A stretch of 64,000 nt of DNA from Silurus meridionalis. Lineage: Eukaryota; Chordata; Actinopteri; Siluriformes; Siluridae. Below are positions 1 through 11,093 of the stretch, in pieces. A program made the translations under genes and the position numbers. The first letter of the stretch is position 1. Each line of letters opens with the position of its first letter. The notes below the pieces were generated by a model, which was given only the letters and a program-made list of their open reading frames with translations, did no database searches and was not told where the DNA came from. Location: the NCBI RefSeq assembly GCF_014805685.1, contig NC_060899.1:15226954-15290953 (forward strand), given 5' to 3'.

Positions 1-477
1 AAGCTGTCATGTTTGTAAAAGGAGGGGAGAAACGAATGAGACAATAGAGGAAGAGAGGAGCAGACTGGTGGCTTCTCAGGGAGCTGAGGCAGCGATGGCT
101 TTTTTAGATTGAACCTGATTGAGGCCGAGCGCCACTCCTCTGAGACGTACACTACATCTGAACTCATTTCTAGTCCTCACCGTCCCCTCGGGTATTATCT
201 TGTATCTTCCTCTTGTGTGAAGTCACTTTCCCGATTTTTCTTTTCACTCGTTTTTCTCATAACGTCTCACACTTCCGACCTGCCGAAGCCCCACACACAT
301 TTACAACCACAGGCGCTTTTGAGGTTGGATTCTCATCAGGATGTTAGCTCGGTGCTTTGATGTGAACTCAGAGGTAATCTCGATGATTACACACTGAGCC
401 GTAATGGGGCTAGGACATGAGCGGGTGTCCAGCGTTCGTCTATGTCGGTACGTGTCTGATCAGCATGTAAGGCTAAA

Positions 478-535
478 TCTACACACACTTCCAACCCATG
501 TAAAGCATATTTTCATGGAGCCGGCTTTGTGGTAC
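478..535. mobile_element. Fragment of the window's Tc1-like short element
   Basis: A fragment of about 55 bp (cacttccaacccatgtaaag and on to ggctttgtgg) matches an internal part of the copies at 7340-7684 and 27640-28040. It lies in the utrn intron that precedes the exon at 791. I see nothing else supportable in positions 1-790. Confidence 0.5.
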
Positions 536-790
536 CAGTTTGAATACTTTGAATACCCAATACTTTTCATCCATATAATGTACTTCATTGTATGTTTATT
601 GTATACTTCACAGTGTGCTTTTATCTGAAAATCAGCATACAGGTGGTGTGATGCATTTACAGCTGTTCCTCCATGGACCTTTAGAGCTGCTGCTATATAA
701 AAACCACCTTCAAACAATCAGAGTGGAGAATGAAACGCATGCTGTGATATAATAATACATGAATAAAATGATATTAATATCTGTTTATAG

Positions 791-1015
791 GGATGAGGAG
801 CACGCTCTGATCTTGCAGTACTGCCAGACTCTGGGAGCCGAGAGCGCGTCCTGCAGCCAACCTCAAAGCCCCACCCACACACCCAGACCCCACCCCCTGA
901 ACACGCCCGGCTCCGGACAGGTGCTACAGAGCCCCGCCCAGATCCTGCAATCTGTCGAGAAAGAGGAGAGAGGAGAGCTGGAGAGGATCATCTCTCGCCT
1001 GGAGGAGGAGCAACG
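791..1015 (+). CDS. utrn: Utrophin, C-terminal region exon (after the ZZ domain)
   Basis: This internal exon belongs to utrophin, the dystrophin paralogue that links actin to the dystroglycan complex at the membrane. It is bounded by an acceptor (tttatag before 791) and a donor (gtaaac from 1016). It is 225 bp long; one base completes a split codon, 74 codons follow, and two bases carry over. The reading contains [10 protein letters not shown], then [26 protein letters not shown] and LEEEQR. These match the utrophin version of this segment better than dystrophin, which has HYCQSL and LEEENR at the same places. An extra proline-rich stretch of about 16 residues sits between QPQSP and SPAQIL and is absent from the mammalian protein as I know it. 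The WW, EF-hand and ZZ parts would lie upstream of the window. DRP2 or dystrophin are the alternatives, but the downstream exons and the epm2a neighbour favour utrophin. Confidence 0.93.
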
Positions 1016-1793
1016 GTAAACAAATGTGCAGTCGCGTCAAACCACTAACGCAGCACCTCACGTCACCTGCTTGTCACGTGGACCATCGTGCGCACTTTTC
1101 TCACAGAGCCAATAGGAAAATGTCTAGGGACTTAAATTCAATTGAGTCGGACCCATTTTACACGGATTCGGTTTCGCATTTAGCTTTCGGAGACGAGATT
1201 CAGATGACAGGTGGGAATTTGCAGTGGAAAAAAATAGATCGGGAAAAAAGGCAACGGGTCGTGTTCGCTGGCATCTGCCATGTTGTTTCGGTTTTAATTA
1301 GCTGTTGTTTTTTCTTCTGCTACGTGATGATTCGTGAAAAGAAAACGTCTCGTCACAGAAATCCAGCTGCTGCATGAGTGCAAAGCTGTTAGACAACCGC
1401 AGAGAGATTCCAACAATCACATCTGTTGTATGTGTGTGTGTGTGTGACATGACAAACAAAATGAGATGTCGCAGATGTGTGACCCACTGTAATGTCATCC
1501 TTTTATTTCTATTGTGAGCAAACAGAGAGAGGGATCGCTGCCACAGTTTGTGTAGATTTGTCGCTTGTGCAGGTTTGGCTCACACGCCCCAATGGGCTCA
1601 CGAACTCGAATTGATTCATTTGAGTCCATTGTGAAGCAATACACAAGCAGCTATAACTCTTTACACACACGCACACAGACTATCCTTGTAAAGACCTTAA
1701 CACTACGCTGCACTTGAATCGAACCCAAACCATAATTGTCCCAAGAGGGACAGGAATAATAGCTGTAGCTGTTGCGTGTCCGTGTCCCTGTAG

Positions 1794-2028
1794 GAGTCTG
1801 CGCAGGGAGTACGAGCAGCTGAGGGAGCAGCAGAAGCAGCGGGGTGCGGAGTGTGTGATGAGTGTGGAAAACGCAGAGGGCGCGGTCACAAACGAGGCCG
1901 ACCTGCTGGCCGAGGCTAAGCTCCTGCGGCAGCACAAGGGCCGTCTGGAGGCTCGCATGCAGATCCTGGAGGATCACAACAAACAGCTGGAGTCTCAGCT
2001 CTATCGACTACGACAGCTTCTGCACCAG
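1794..2028 (+). CDS. utrn: Utrophin, C-terminal coiled-coil exon
   Basis: The acceptor is cctgtag before 1794 and the donor is gtaaca from 2029. The exon is 235 bp; its first base completes the Arg codon begun in the previous exon, 78 codons follow, and it ends in phase 0. The reading includes EYEQLREQQ and then a nearly invariant block, [19 protein letters not shown], followed by [14 protein letters not shown] and RLRQLLHQ. The leucine heptads form the second half of the C-terminal coiled coil, which in this family pairs with dystrobrevin. The linker between the two helices (about residues 14-30 of the exon) diverges from mammals, as expected for that part. The continuous open frame runs past both splice sites, so it is the exon borders, not the open frame, that mark the coding part. 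Confidence 0.96.
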
Positions 2029-2669
2029 GTAACATGCTCTACTCTAAATTTACAGCAAACTTTACCTTAGATAATGAAACGCGACCTATTCAAACTCGCG
2101 GCTCCTGGCTGGCTCACCATCCATTTATTGAATTGCATTTTTTTATATATATTTATATATAGCGCTTTTTACAATGGACAGTGAGCAAGCCAGATGTGAC
2201 AGTGACAAGCAATTAAATGGTGGCATTTATTGCGTTCAATGTAATAAATAATTTCTTGAATGTGTTAGTAGCATCTGAGGCTGTGCAAGCTTTTAAGGTG
2301 CCAAAACACAGTGAGTCTCATGTGTCTCGCTGTTGGAGGACAGGATGTTTGTCACTGGGTTTGTTTACGTTTAGACTGAAGCAGAAACATCTATTATAAA
2401 AACCCTCCTCCTGTCTGAGAAGCTCAATTAAATAGCACAGCTGGGTATTTTTGGCCTGCGCGGCATAACGTTATTCATTAGGGACATGAGCTGTCAAAAT
2501 GTTCATGCTAAACGACAAGGCTCAGTTTGACAGGAACAATACAAACAGAAACACATGGAGAAGCAAACACTGTTCGTGTGTGTGTGTGTTTGTTGTTGGA
2601 TGAGAATTTATCAGTTGAAATTAGCCAAATTTTAGCTTGTGTAACCTTCAACGCTCGTTATCTCCTTAG

Positions 2670-2751
2670 CCCGAGCTGGATTCTGCAGTCAATGGCGGTT
2701 CCTCATCGGGTTCTTTGAATCAGGAGGCAAGGGTTCATCCAGAACACACAG
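2670..2751 (+). CDS. utrn: Utrophin, serine-rich tail exon
   Basis: The acceptor is tctccttag before 2670 and the donor is gtaaat from 2752. The exon is 82 bp, entering in phase 0 and leaving one base (G). It reads PELDSAVNG, a serine/glycine-rich stretch, then EARVHPEHT. After LLHQ from the previous exon this gives Q-PELDSAVNG, which lines up with QPESDSRING in the mammalian utrophin tail. The exon is shorter than the mammalian equivalent, so part of the poorly conserved tail is missing or encoded differently. Confidence 0.85.
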
Positions 2752-3124
2752 GTAAATAAAACACACACAAACACATCAAGGTTTTTCTGAATGCATCTCT
2801 CATTCTACACTTGAATTTTGATCAAGTGTCCTGCCAACATGGTGCTGGTCCTGGTTTAATAGAATTCTTTCCTTTATTTGTTCAAAGAGTAATACATACA
2901 TAGTTCATTTATTATTGGCAGTAAAATAAAATATAAATGATAGTTCCATTAAAAATATGATTTACAGTCGCGATATTATTTTGTATCTGAGGTTGCCATG
3001 GCGATGAAATGACACCATCCCAAACATGAACACTTCTTCTTTCTAGAGCAGAACCTTTTGTGGTGAAAATAAAAGGAACAGGTCTATATTGTTGGTGTGT
3101 GGGACTAAGAACTCTTTTATGTAC

Positions 3125-3169
<45 letters not shown>

Positions 3170-3174
3170 CTCAG

Positions 3175-3255
3175 ATGATTTTCTGGATCATTCTTCCTCC
3201 TCTGATATGACTGACCTTATGGAGCAGATTATTAACAGCTTTCCAACCTGTGCTC
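3175..3255 (+). CDS. utrn: Utrophin, near-C-terminal exon
   Basis: The acceptor is ttctcag, directly after a long TG microsatellite, and the donor is gtaagc from 3256. The exon is 81 bp: two bases complete an Asp codon with the G left by the previous exon, 26 codons follow, and one base (C) carries over. It reads DDFLDHSSSSDMTDLMEQI then INSFPTCA. This matches the conserved [25 protein letters not shown] segment of utrophin. The TG run just upstream occupies the polypyrimidine-tract position, which is unusual but workable. Confidence 0.9.
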
Positions 3256-3683
3256 GTAAGCCCTAACCCCTTTCTTTAACTCTCTCTTTGTGTTTCTTTC
3301 ACTAACTTTCTGTCATTGTAACTACGCTCCTATCACACACTCTTCCTCTTCACATAGATGGAAAGACTCGCCTTCTGAACAGTAAGCTGTGTTTGCGTAT
3401 CTAATTAGCACGGAGTAAATAAAGGTGGAAACTCTAGGGTCGAAAGTCCATCAGCGGTTTTAGTTCAGAATCAATTCTAATCACGTCTCCTGCGTTTGCT
3501 CATTGAGGTCCTCCAATATGGCCGGACGAGATCCGAACACCACAGTTATTAACGACATAGCCGGTGGTGCTCCACTGGTCGCTGTGGGTTCACTGGAGTT
3601 TCTAAATTTGAAATTTCTGCTCCACAGGAAATGTGCCTTTTTACAGTTAGACACTGGTGGGCTTTTAAATGGACCAGCTTCTT

Positions 3684-4497
3684 CTATAGGTCAAGCCTAC
3701 TTTTCTCATCACTCTGTTGAGCCCAATCCTGTTTCTCCAACCTCTTTCTCCTTATGCTCTCCTGCACTTCCTCATTCCACCACCAAGTCTCTTTGTCTTC
3801 CTTTCTCTTTCCAGATGTCACACCAAGTTCCTTTCTAGCCCTCATCACTTCTGCAGTAGTTCCCCAATCATCCAGCACCTCTTCACCACCACCGAGCCCC
3901 TGTCTGACCTCTTCCCTGAACCTCACACTATAGTTTTCTGCCTTCAGTTTCCACCATCTTTTTCTTCTTTCAGTCCTCACACTGCTCCTCTTTTTCTTCA
4001 CCTCCAAAACCATCCTACAGACCACCATCCGATGCTGTCTAGCTAAACTGTCCCCTGCTAACACCTTAGTCGCCAATCTCCTTCAGGTTGCATCTCCTAC
4101 ATAGAACATAGTCCACCTGTGTGCACCTTCCTCCATTTTTATACGTCACCCTAAGGTCCTCCTTCTTAAAATAAATGTTCACCACTGCCATTTTCATCCT
4201 TTTAGCAAAATCTACCACCATCTGCCCTTCCACATTCCTCTCCTTAAAGCCATACCTACCCATCACCTCCTCATCACCTCTGTTCCCTTCACCAATATGC
4301 CCATTAAAGTCTGCCCCAATCACCAATTGTTCATTCCTAGGTTCACCTTCTACCACTTCATCTAACTCACTCCAGAATTCTTCCTTCTCCTCCATCTCAC
4401 AACCCACTTGTGAAGCATAAGCACTGATGTCATTTATCATCACCCCTTCGACTTCCAGCTTCAGGTTCATCACCCTATCAGAAACGTTCAGTCTCAA
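3684..4497 (-). pseudogene. RTE-type LINE fragment, endonuclease domain
   Basis: A decayed non-LTR retrotransposon lies antisense in the utrn intron between the exons ending at 3255 and starting at 4950. Read on the minus strand, the first open piece (4497-4066) carries an AP-endonuclease core: ISAYASQVG, then VIGADFNGHIG with the catalytic D/N context, then MVVDFAKRMKMAVVN and QVDYVLCRR. A second piece in another frame (4076-3684) carries the linker before the reverse transcriptase, with DDWGTTAEVMRARKELGVT and TWWWNEEVQESIR. This order and wording fit RTE/BovB-like elements of fish. The frame break at about 4070 and the absence of reverse transcriptase show it is a dead fragment. Confidence 0.85.
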
Positions 4498-4949
4498 GTT
4501 AACGACATTGATTTAACAGCTACGTCCTTCGACGTACAAATGTTTTTAGCGAGTAAAGAATCTTGTGGCCAGAGAAGTGTAGAAAATCTAAGGCTTCTTA
4601 TGGCCTCCAGAATGCTCCTGTGTGAAGTCAGCACCAGAGAGCAGAACGACCAAAGTTCTCATATCGTCCGGTCGAGTGCCTCGTTTTCGTCGACAAGTAG
4701 GGAGCAATTATCGGACTGTTTAGAAGTGCTGTTGGACGTGTGATCAGTCAGTCCTGAAGCTCTTGTCTCCCTCCGGAGTTCATTAATGTCAGCTGTGTTA
4801 TAGTTATAGATCTGGGTTTCACAGTGAGGAGCCAGACAGACTTCCTGCTTCCTGAGATGCAGACTCTGCCGATAGGGTTGTGTTTGATAACTACAGAATT
4901 GCCAGTGAAATGACCTAATTCTGTCTTTTTCTTCTCTCCATGTTTAAAG

Positions 4950-4975
4950 CACTGAGCCTGTCCTCAAGATCACAG
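4950..4975 (+). CDS. utrn: Utrophin, 26-bp penultimate microexon
   Basis: The acceptor is gtttaaag before 4950 and the donor is gtaaga from 4976. The exon is only 26 bp, comparable to the 32-bp exon 78 of dystrophin. Two bases complete a Pro codon with the C carried from the exon ending at 3255, giving PLSLSSRSQ. Joined to its neighbours it reads FPTCA-PLSLSSRSQ-VM, which aligns with the mammalian utrophin terminus FPSCCPNVPSRPQAM. The phase, the size and the alignment support the exon; by itself it would be too short to call. Confidence 0.8.
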
Positions 4976-6083
4976 GTAAGACCTGACTAACACACAGTTT
5001 CTCACACAGCTTCAAACACGTCAGTGTTTAGCTTTGTTTTCACTCTCCACTCAGTGCCTCATGCTCCTCATGCTCTTCTGAAAAGTTAGATGATCGCAAT
5101 ACATTTGCGAGGAACGGTTTTATTTCACCTCAGAAGCCTTACAGCACTGCTGGCTAAGGCTATGCTAAAGAGACGGGAGATAAACAATAGTATTAGTAAA
5201 AATAAAGTAGTGTAGTAATGTAGTGTAATGTAGTGTCAGTGATTCCCCTCTAGAGGCCACTGTTGAGTGCTTTATAATGCAACCCTGAAAAACTACCGGA
5301 ATTGTTTTTTTACGATAGCCAAAGGTTCCAGCATTTAGTGGTTTGTTACACTTACAGCTAGCTCTGAGTCTTGTTCATAAAATTCACTTGTAAATAATTG
5401 AGTCATTGTGATGAGGAAGGTCTCTGAGCAGTCTGCCGTGACTCTCATGCTAGTTTAGTTAACATCTATAAACATAAAAAAGAAGCTTCAGCACATAGCT
5501 GGATGCTGTAAATAATGATTCCTTCTTTCTATCCTTGCCTTAGTCCCTTTCTTTTTCTCTCTGTCTCTCTCTCTTTCAGTCAATAATGCTTAACAGTATA
5601 ATGATAGAGAGTGCTCGGTCCCCACAGTCTCTCAGCTCTGAGCAGATATTTAATTAAAGCCGTCTCCTCACGTCTTCGTGATTCTGTGCACCCGTCCTGA
5701 AGTATTTAAATGGCCCTCTGTGCGTTTCTTCTCCCTCGTTTCACTCGTTCTCTGTTTCATTGTCCCTCTATTAAACAGTTGTTCCTTACAGCCTTATAGA
5801 TGTAGTAGTTAATTAGCATGTTGTTCCAACTTTGACCACAAGGGTTGCTAAATATCTTGCGCAATATATTCTCAGCTCAATGCGTACCTTTAATGACAAA
5901 ATGGCTGAATGTGGCTGTTTTTATAGCCAACTTTTAAGATAATAATCTCACTAGTAATATGTGTTTAGTGTTGAGTAGTAGTATTTTTAGGACGTTTTTT
6001 AAAACAGCTGATGTTTATTATTGTATTTAGTGATTATTTGACCTGAAAATTGAGTGTGTGTGTGTGTGTGTGTGTTTGTTTAG

Positions 6084-6092
6084 GTGATGTGA
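6084..6092 (+). CDS. utrn: Utrophin, terminal coding triplets and stop
   Basis: The last exon begins after tttgttTAG at 6081-6083 and encodes only Val-Met before TGA. The preceding microexon ends in phase 0, so GTG ATG TGA is read directly. Ending on -M right after the splice is the family pattern: mammalian utrophin ends QAM and dystrophin ends DTM. A TG repeat lies just upstream of the acceptor. Confidence 0.8.
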   Translation: MM

Positions 6093-7339
6093 GAACCGCC
6101 AATCAAGAGGACATAAAAACCTGAAGACACTTTCACAGACAAACCTCGCCAACCTGGAGTTCCTCACATTCGATCTACACCGGATTCCCTCCCACCACAT
6201 CCGGATTGTCGCCACGCCAGCCCTACCCCCACTCTGACCACACCCCTGTCTGTCTGTACTATGCAACTGTAAAATCCGTGAACTAGTTTCGGAACCCGGA
6301 TTCGGGTTTTCCTTTCGGGATTTGTGCTAACAACTCCGTCTAACGGGGACCTCCAGGACCTCGCATTAGCCCGTTCAGCTCGTCGTCCTCGTTCCGTGTC
6401 ACGCTGTTTCCTGGAAACCTACATTTAATCTCAGACGTTTCTAAAATATTTAACGGCTAACGTCGTCCGTGTAAACCGTTTGTACACGTACACATCCACA
6501 TGTTACTGGGTATGAAGACCACTCGTGTTTTTTGCCCCTTAACCGGATCACCTCATAGCATTCGACTGCATGATCTTCTCCCAGAATGCATCCCTTCTGC
6601 TGTGTCTCTGTCGTGTTTAAAGCGCGATCTGGAAAATCGTTTTCCGGAATAAACAGCCCGCGCTCCGTAAACCAAAATTGACAATTTTTTTTTTTAAGTA
6701 GAGTGGCTCGTGTTATTTTTTTTATCCACTTATTGTTACCATTGTGGGAAACAAGTTCCTGGTCAGAATCCCATGTGTAAATAGTGTACATGTTCAGGAA
6801 AGCTGAGATGTTTTAGCCCTGTGTGCCTATACAGCATCCATTCCAAGGAGAGGATTTACAGATTTTATTGGGACATAAAATAAAAAAAAAATTTGAGTTC
6901 GAAAAATTCAGATTTGAATTCGGTGTATTATTAATATTATTATTATTATTATTATTATTATCTTCTTGTTTATTCCTCTTTGAGTCGACTAGTTTTCTAA
7001 AGTCAGATGAAATCAGAAGAAAGCCATGATTGCCTTGCTACCTCAGACTCCACAGCGTTCATTTGCGAGATACGTGCGTTCTTTTTGTTTCGTTTTTTTT
7101 TTTTCCCTGTAGAAACACACAAAGAAATTTAAACCACAAAATCACAACTTATCCAGTCAGATCAGGGTTGAGATGAAGAGAAAAAAACGGCTAAAAAAAC
7201 GAGTGAAATAGCAACAAATTGTTCCGTACTTTTTCTTTTTTCTACGTGGTGTATTTTTGTGCTTTTCTCCAGTGAAGCATTAACACTACTATAACTGGTC
7301 TGGTGTGTCCCACACTGAAGGAACTGGGCGTGTCCGATC

Positions 7340-7684
7340 ACACTATATTGCCAAAAGTCTGTGGACACCTCATCATTAGATCTGTATGAGATTTTTATTC
7401 CACATTTGCTCTGATAATCTCTTCCACTCTTCTGGGAAGATGTTCCACAAGATTTTGTGGAGGTTTTTTGCTCCTTTTAAATACAAAGGTGTTGAGGAGA
7501 AATGGGGTGCAGTCAAGCGTTCACATTCACCTCAAAAAAGGGTTGAAGTTTTATAGCAGGGGATCTTCCACACACTTCCAACCATGGAGCTGGCGTTGTG
7601 CACAGGAGCATCGCGAAGGGAAAACGTCACACGCAGTTTGGCGGGAAAAGTCAGGTGTCCCAATACCTTTGGCCGTATAGTGTA
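7340..7684 (-). mobile_element. Short Tc1-like element with terminal inverted repeats, in the utrn 3' UTR
   Basis: The left end reads CACTATATTGCCAAAAGTCT and the right end, reverse-complemented, reads CACTATACGGCCAAAGGTAT; both continue into GGACACC or GGGACACC. They form inverted repeats about 30 bp long. The inside (cttctgggaagatgttccac) is the antisense of a Tc1 transposase tail seen in better form at 17565-18030. No intact transposase frame remains, so this is a non-autonomous copy. Confidence 0.75.
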
Positions 7685-7813
7685 TCTGCGAGTGTTGCTG
7701 ATGTCGTACGTCCGCGTCCCGATGTTTTCCACGTCTCTGAGCTGTGAGTGGTGTTCTTCTCTGAGGTAGATTGTGTAGGCTGATCACACTACATGTTATA
7801 TGGTTTTATTCCA

Positions 7814-7819
7814 AATAAA
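7814..7819 (+). promoter_or_regulatory. utrn polyadenylation signal
   Basis: A canonical AATAAA is followed about 15-20 bases later by a likely cleavage site and a GT-rich stretch (7837-7870). It is the best candidate for the 3' end of utrophin transcripts. Confidence 0.65.
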
Positions 7820-8242
7820 GTTTTTATAACAAGCATTTTTTGGGTGTCGGATCTGTTTGTGTCTGTTTGTCATCATCATCAGACGCAGTAATGCTGCTCA
7901 GATCTTTAGGATTCTGCATGGAAATGAAACGATGTGTGTGAAATCTCCACACGATTGCGCCACATGGGCCGTGTTTTCTCTTCACTTTCACCAGGTTCTG
8001 GATTCAGCTCTGGTATTGCAGCTAATTACAGATACCGTAGTGTAAATCTCGAAGTGACGTGGACTTCTTGAAGCTCTTGGCAGAGTTCCTGCATACTGCA
8101 GCAGCACCATGGGGTCAGGCCTTCTCCTTTAATCACGCATACTTCACAAACCAGAGGAGCACAGGTTGGTTCTTCACCTGAAGAGCTCTAAGACTTTTAA
8201 AGATTAGCTAGTGGACGTACACCTACTTTTTACTTCAGGTAT

Positions 8243-8680
8243 TTGCTGCAGCAGGACACTTTGAGGTTGCAGTGGAACATGAAGGATTGGTTCATGTTTC
8301 TCTGCCTTTTTAAACCTCTGCTTCGTTTTCTTCAGGGTTTTTTTATTTATTATTTCTTCTGGTTTTTTGTTCTTTTTCTTTCTCTCTGGTCCATGGTTTC
8401 TTATCCTTTTTTTTTTGTCTCTGGTTCCTCTTTTCTTTTATTCAGTATTTTCCTCTGGTTCCTGTTTTTTTTCCTCCTCAGTTTCTAGTTTCGTTTCCTC
8501 TTTCTTTTCTTTTTTTTTTTGGTCCTCTGGTCTCTTTTCTGTTTTCCCTCTGATTCCTGATTTCTTTTCCTCTTGTCCTTTGTTCCTTTTACTTAGTTTT
8601 TGTCTCTAGTTCCTCTTCTTCACATTTTTTTCCCTCTCTTGTTCCCTCCCTTTTTTAACCTCTAATTTCTGTTTTTTTTC
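8243..8680 (+). repeat. Pyrimidine-rich low-complexity tract
   Basis: About 400 bases of T/C-rich sequence have recurring cctctggttcctg-like words. The open frames through it (Phe/Leu/Ser-rich) reflect base composition only. The surrounding 7850-9900 shows no gene; 9280-9480 has a second, weaker tract of the same words. Confidence 0.6.
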
Positions 8681-9939
8681 TTCACTTTTCCTATTTGGTT
8701 TATAGTATACTTTTATTTTTGCACTCTGTTTTTGCTTATCGTTCCTGTAAAAGTCGTGCTGCTCGTCTTCGTTATCGCTCCGGGACGTTTCTTGTTGCTC
8801 CTGGTCATGGCCTGTTCCAGTAAGAAACGCTCTTCGCCTTGGAGAATGTTCCAGAAACTGTTTTCCATCTGCCATCTGGTCACGATGAGCCGCAAGTCTG
8901 TTCTTTCGTAAAAAACGATCGCTGACCCGTGTGTCACGTGGTCACGTTCCAGTCTCTTCGTCAAAAAATGTAACCTCAAATCTAATTCTAGATTTTTTTA
9001 ATACATAAAAAAAATATTCGTTTAATTTTAAAGACATTTGATTCATTTCATTTCAACTTCCTGCCAAAAGATAAATGTAAAATCTTATGAATTGAATCAA
9101 AGCCATTGGCAGGAAAACGATCAAATCTGATTTTATTTATTACCTGAATCCAAAAAAAAGATAAAAAATCCATCAATAAATTTGGTAACTTTTCTTAGCT
9201 TGTATATGATTTCATATATATTCTATATTTATTTATACTGGAATTATAAATTCTGGAATTATTGGTAAATAATTATTATAAATAAAATATATTTATTAAT
9301 ATATTATTCGTTTTTCCAGTTTGTGTTTTTTTCCCTCTTATTCTTGAATCCCTTCTTTTTACCCTCCAGTTCCTGGTTCTTTTCCTCAGTTTTTTCCACT
9401 CTGGTTCCTGGTTCCTGGAATAGGATGAGTGAGGAGTTTTGAGTCTACTCTCTTTTCTTTCTCCAAACCCCTCACTCCTCCCCTCCTTTCTTCTTTGATT
9501 TTTTTGCCACATGAAGCTTTTCTGGAAAGAGCAGATGGAGAAGTAAGAAAATGGGACAGAGTCATGAAATAAACATGCAGCTGTAGGGTTTCAGTCGGAG
9601 ACGAGACGAGAGAAAGAGCAGCCTCATACTTATATAACAGAGATAGTAAAGATAAAAAAGAAATCCATCCACAGAGTCTCGAAAGGTTTACTGTCCTACA
9701 CGCTTTCCACCTATCTGAGTAATCCGATTCAAAATAGATTTTTTTTTGCCTTTTGTGTTGATGTTTAGAGAGAAAAAGGAGTACAGCTTTAATATCGCTC
9801 TCTCAATTATGCTGTTTTATTGATCTGTTTTTTTTTTCTCATTTATAATAGAGTTGAGGGAAAACTGGAGTCGACACGTGGAGCACTTCCTCTTATTATC
9901 TCATCCACGTTCATCAGGGTCAGGAGTTCACAAACGAAG

Positions 9940-10023
9940 GATGGATAGATGGATGGATGGATGGGTGGGTGGGTGGATGGATGGATGGATGGATGGATGG
10001 ATGGATGGATGGATGGATGGATG

Positions 10024-10083
<60 letters not shown>
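9940..10083 (+). repeat. GGAT/GATA microsatellite
   Basis: A run of GGAT units passes into GATA units, both tetranucleotides. It is the first of several tetranucleotide arrays between 9.9 and 13.5 kb. Confidence 0.95.
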
Positions 10084-10085
<2 letters not shown>

Positions 10086-10302
10086 GTTAGTAATGGAGTG
10101 ACTCAGCTCTGTAATGACCAGTTAAGGAAGTACTGCTAATGTGTGCCAAGGTTAAATCTGAGTGCCACTTATCCTCCTAAAAGTGTTTCATTTACACACA
10201 CACACACTGCTGAGGCACACCACATGTATCAGTAATGGAAGTTGAAGAACATCAGGTCAGCATACATTATCAACTCCATAAATGTCTAATCAGCAACAGA
10301 AC

Positions 10303-10775
10303 AAAGCATTGTTATAGCAACAACATCGTTATAGCAACAACATCGTTATAGCAACAACATTGTTATAGCAACATCGTTATAGCAACAACATCGTTATAGC
10401 AACAACATCGTTATAGCAACAACATTGTTATAGCAACAACATCGTTATAGCAACAACATCGTTATAGCAACAACATCGTTATAGCAACATTATTGTTATA
10501 GCAACAACATCGTTATAGCAACATTATTGTTATAGCAACAACATTGTTATAGCAACATTATAGCAACATCGTTATAGCAACAGCATCATTATAGCAACAG
10601 CATCATTATAGCAACATTGTTATAGCAACAACATTGTTATAGCAACATCGTTATAGCAACAACATCGTTATAGCAACATCGTTATAGCAACAACATTGTT
10701 AAAGCAACATTGTTATAGCAACAACATTGTTATAGCAACAACATTGTTATAGCAACAACATCGTTATAGCAACAA
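10303..10775 (+). repeat. Minisatellite of about 17 bp (gttatagcaacaacatc)
   Basis: There are roughly 27 head-to-tail copies of gttatagcaacaacatc with variants (cg/tg at one site, and 11-bp short units lacking caacaacat). The variants are interspersed, which suggests repeated unequal exchange rather than one expansion. Confidence 0.95.
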
Positions 10776-11028
10776 CATAGAAAAAACATTTTTTATTTAG
10801 TTTTGTGGATTATTAGAAACGATAATGTATTGACGTATGTAACAACGAGCGCATTAATATAAACCTTATTTGTTAGAATCAGAACTGCAACATGAATCTT
10901 CTGACCAATCAGAACGCAGGATCCAGAAACACTGTAGGAAGTTAAAGATGTCTCGCAGTGTGAGTATCTTGCAGTCAATCTATTCATACATTCCACTCAC
11001 ATCTCTACTGCCTGATATGAACAAGTCT

Positions 11029-11030
<2 letters not shown>

Positions 11031-11091
<61 letters not shown>
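11031..11091 (+). repeat. TG microsatellite
   Basis: A nearly pure TG run of about 60 bases. DNA on either side (10790-11030 and 11100-11530) shows no gene. Confidence 0.95.

Positions 11092-11093
<2 letters not shown>

Larger units (their letters stand above)
6093..7835 (+). other. utrn: utrn 3' untranslated region
   Basis: This is inferred to be the 3' UTR of utrophin: it follows the TGA at 6090-6092 and ends shortly after the AATAAA at 7814-7819. It holds no conserved coding frame. It contains A/T-rich tracts and a TTA-repeat at about 6928-6960. A short inverted-repeat Tc1-like element (7340-7684) is inserted within it, so part of the message is probably transposon-derived. An earlier AATAAA near 6649 could give a shorter form. 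Confidence 0.7.

Noticed and set aside
1..790. An earlier utrophin exon
   Set aside because: No segment with the expected ZZ or first coiled-coil sequence and matching splice sites was seen.
1024..1377. A 117-codon open frame with a hydrophobic segment in a utrophin intron
   Set aside because: It sits between two firm utrophin exons, has no resemblance to a known protein and no splice or promoter support. The hydrophobic run is ordinary for T-rich DNA.
10303..10775. A CRISPR-like array of direct repeats
   Set aside because: The units are contiguous without unique spacers and the genome is vertebrate; it is a minisatellite.
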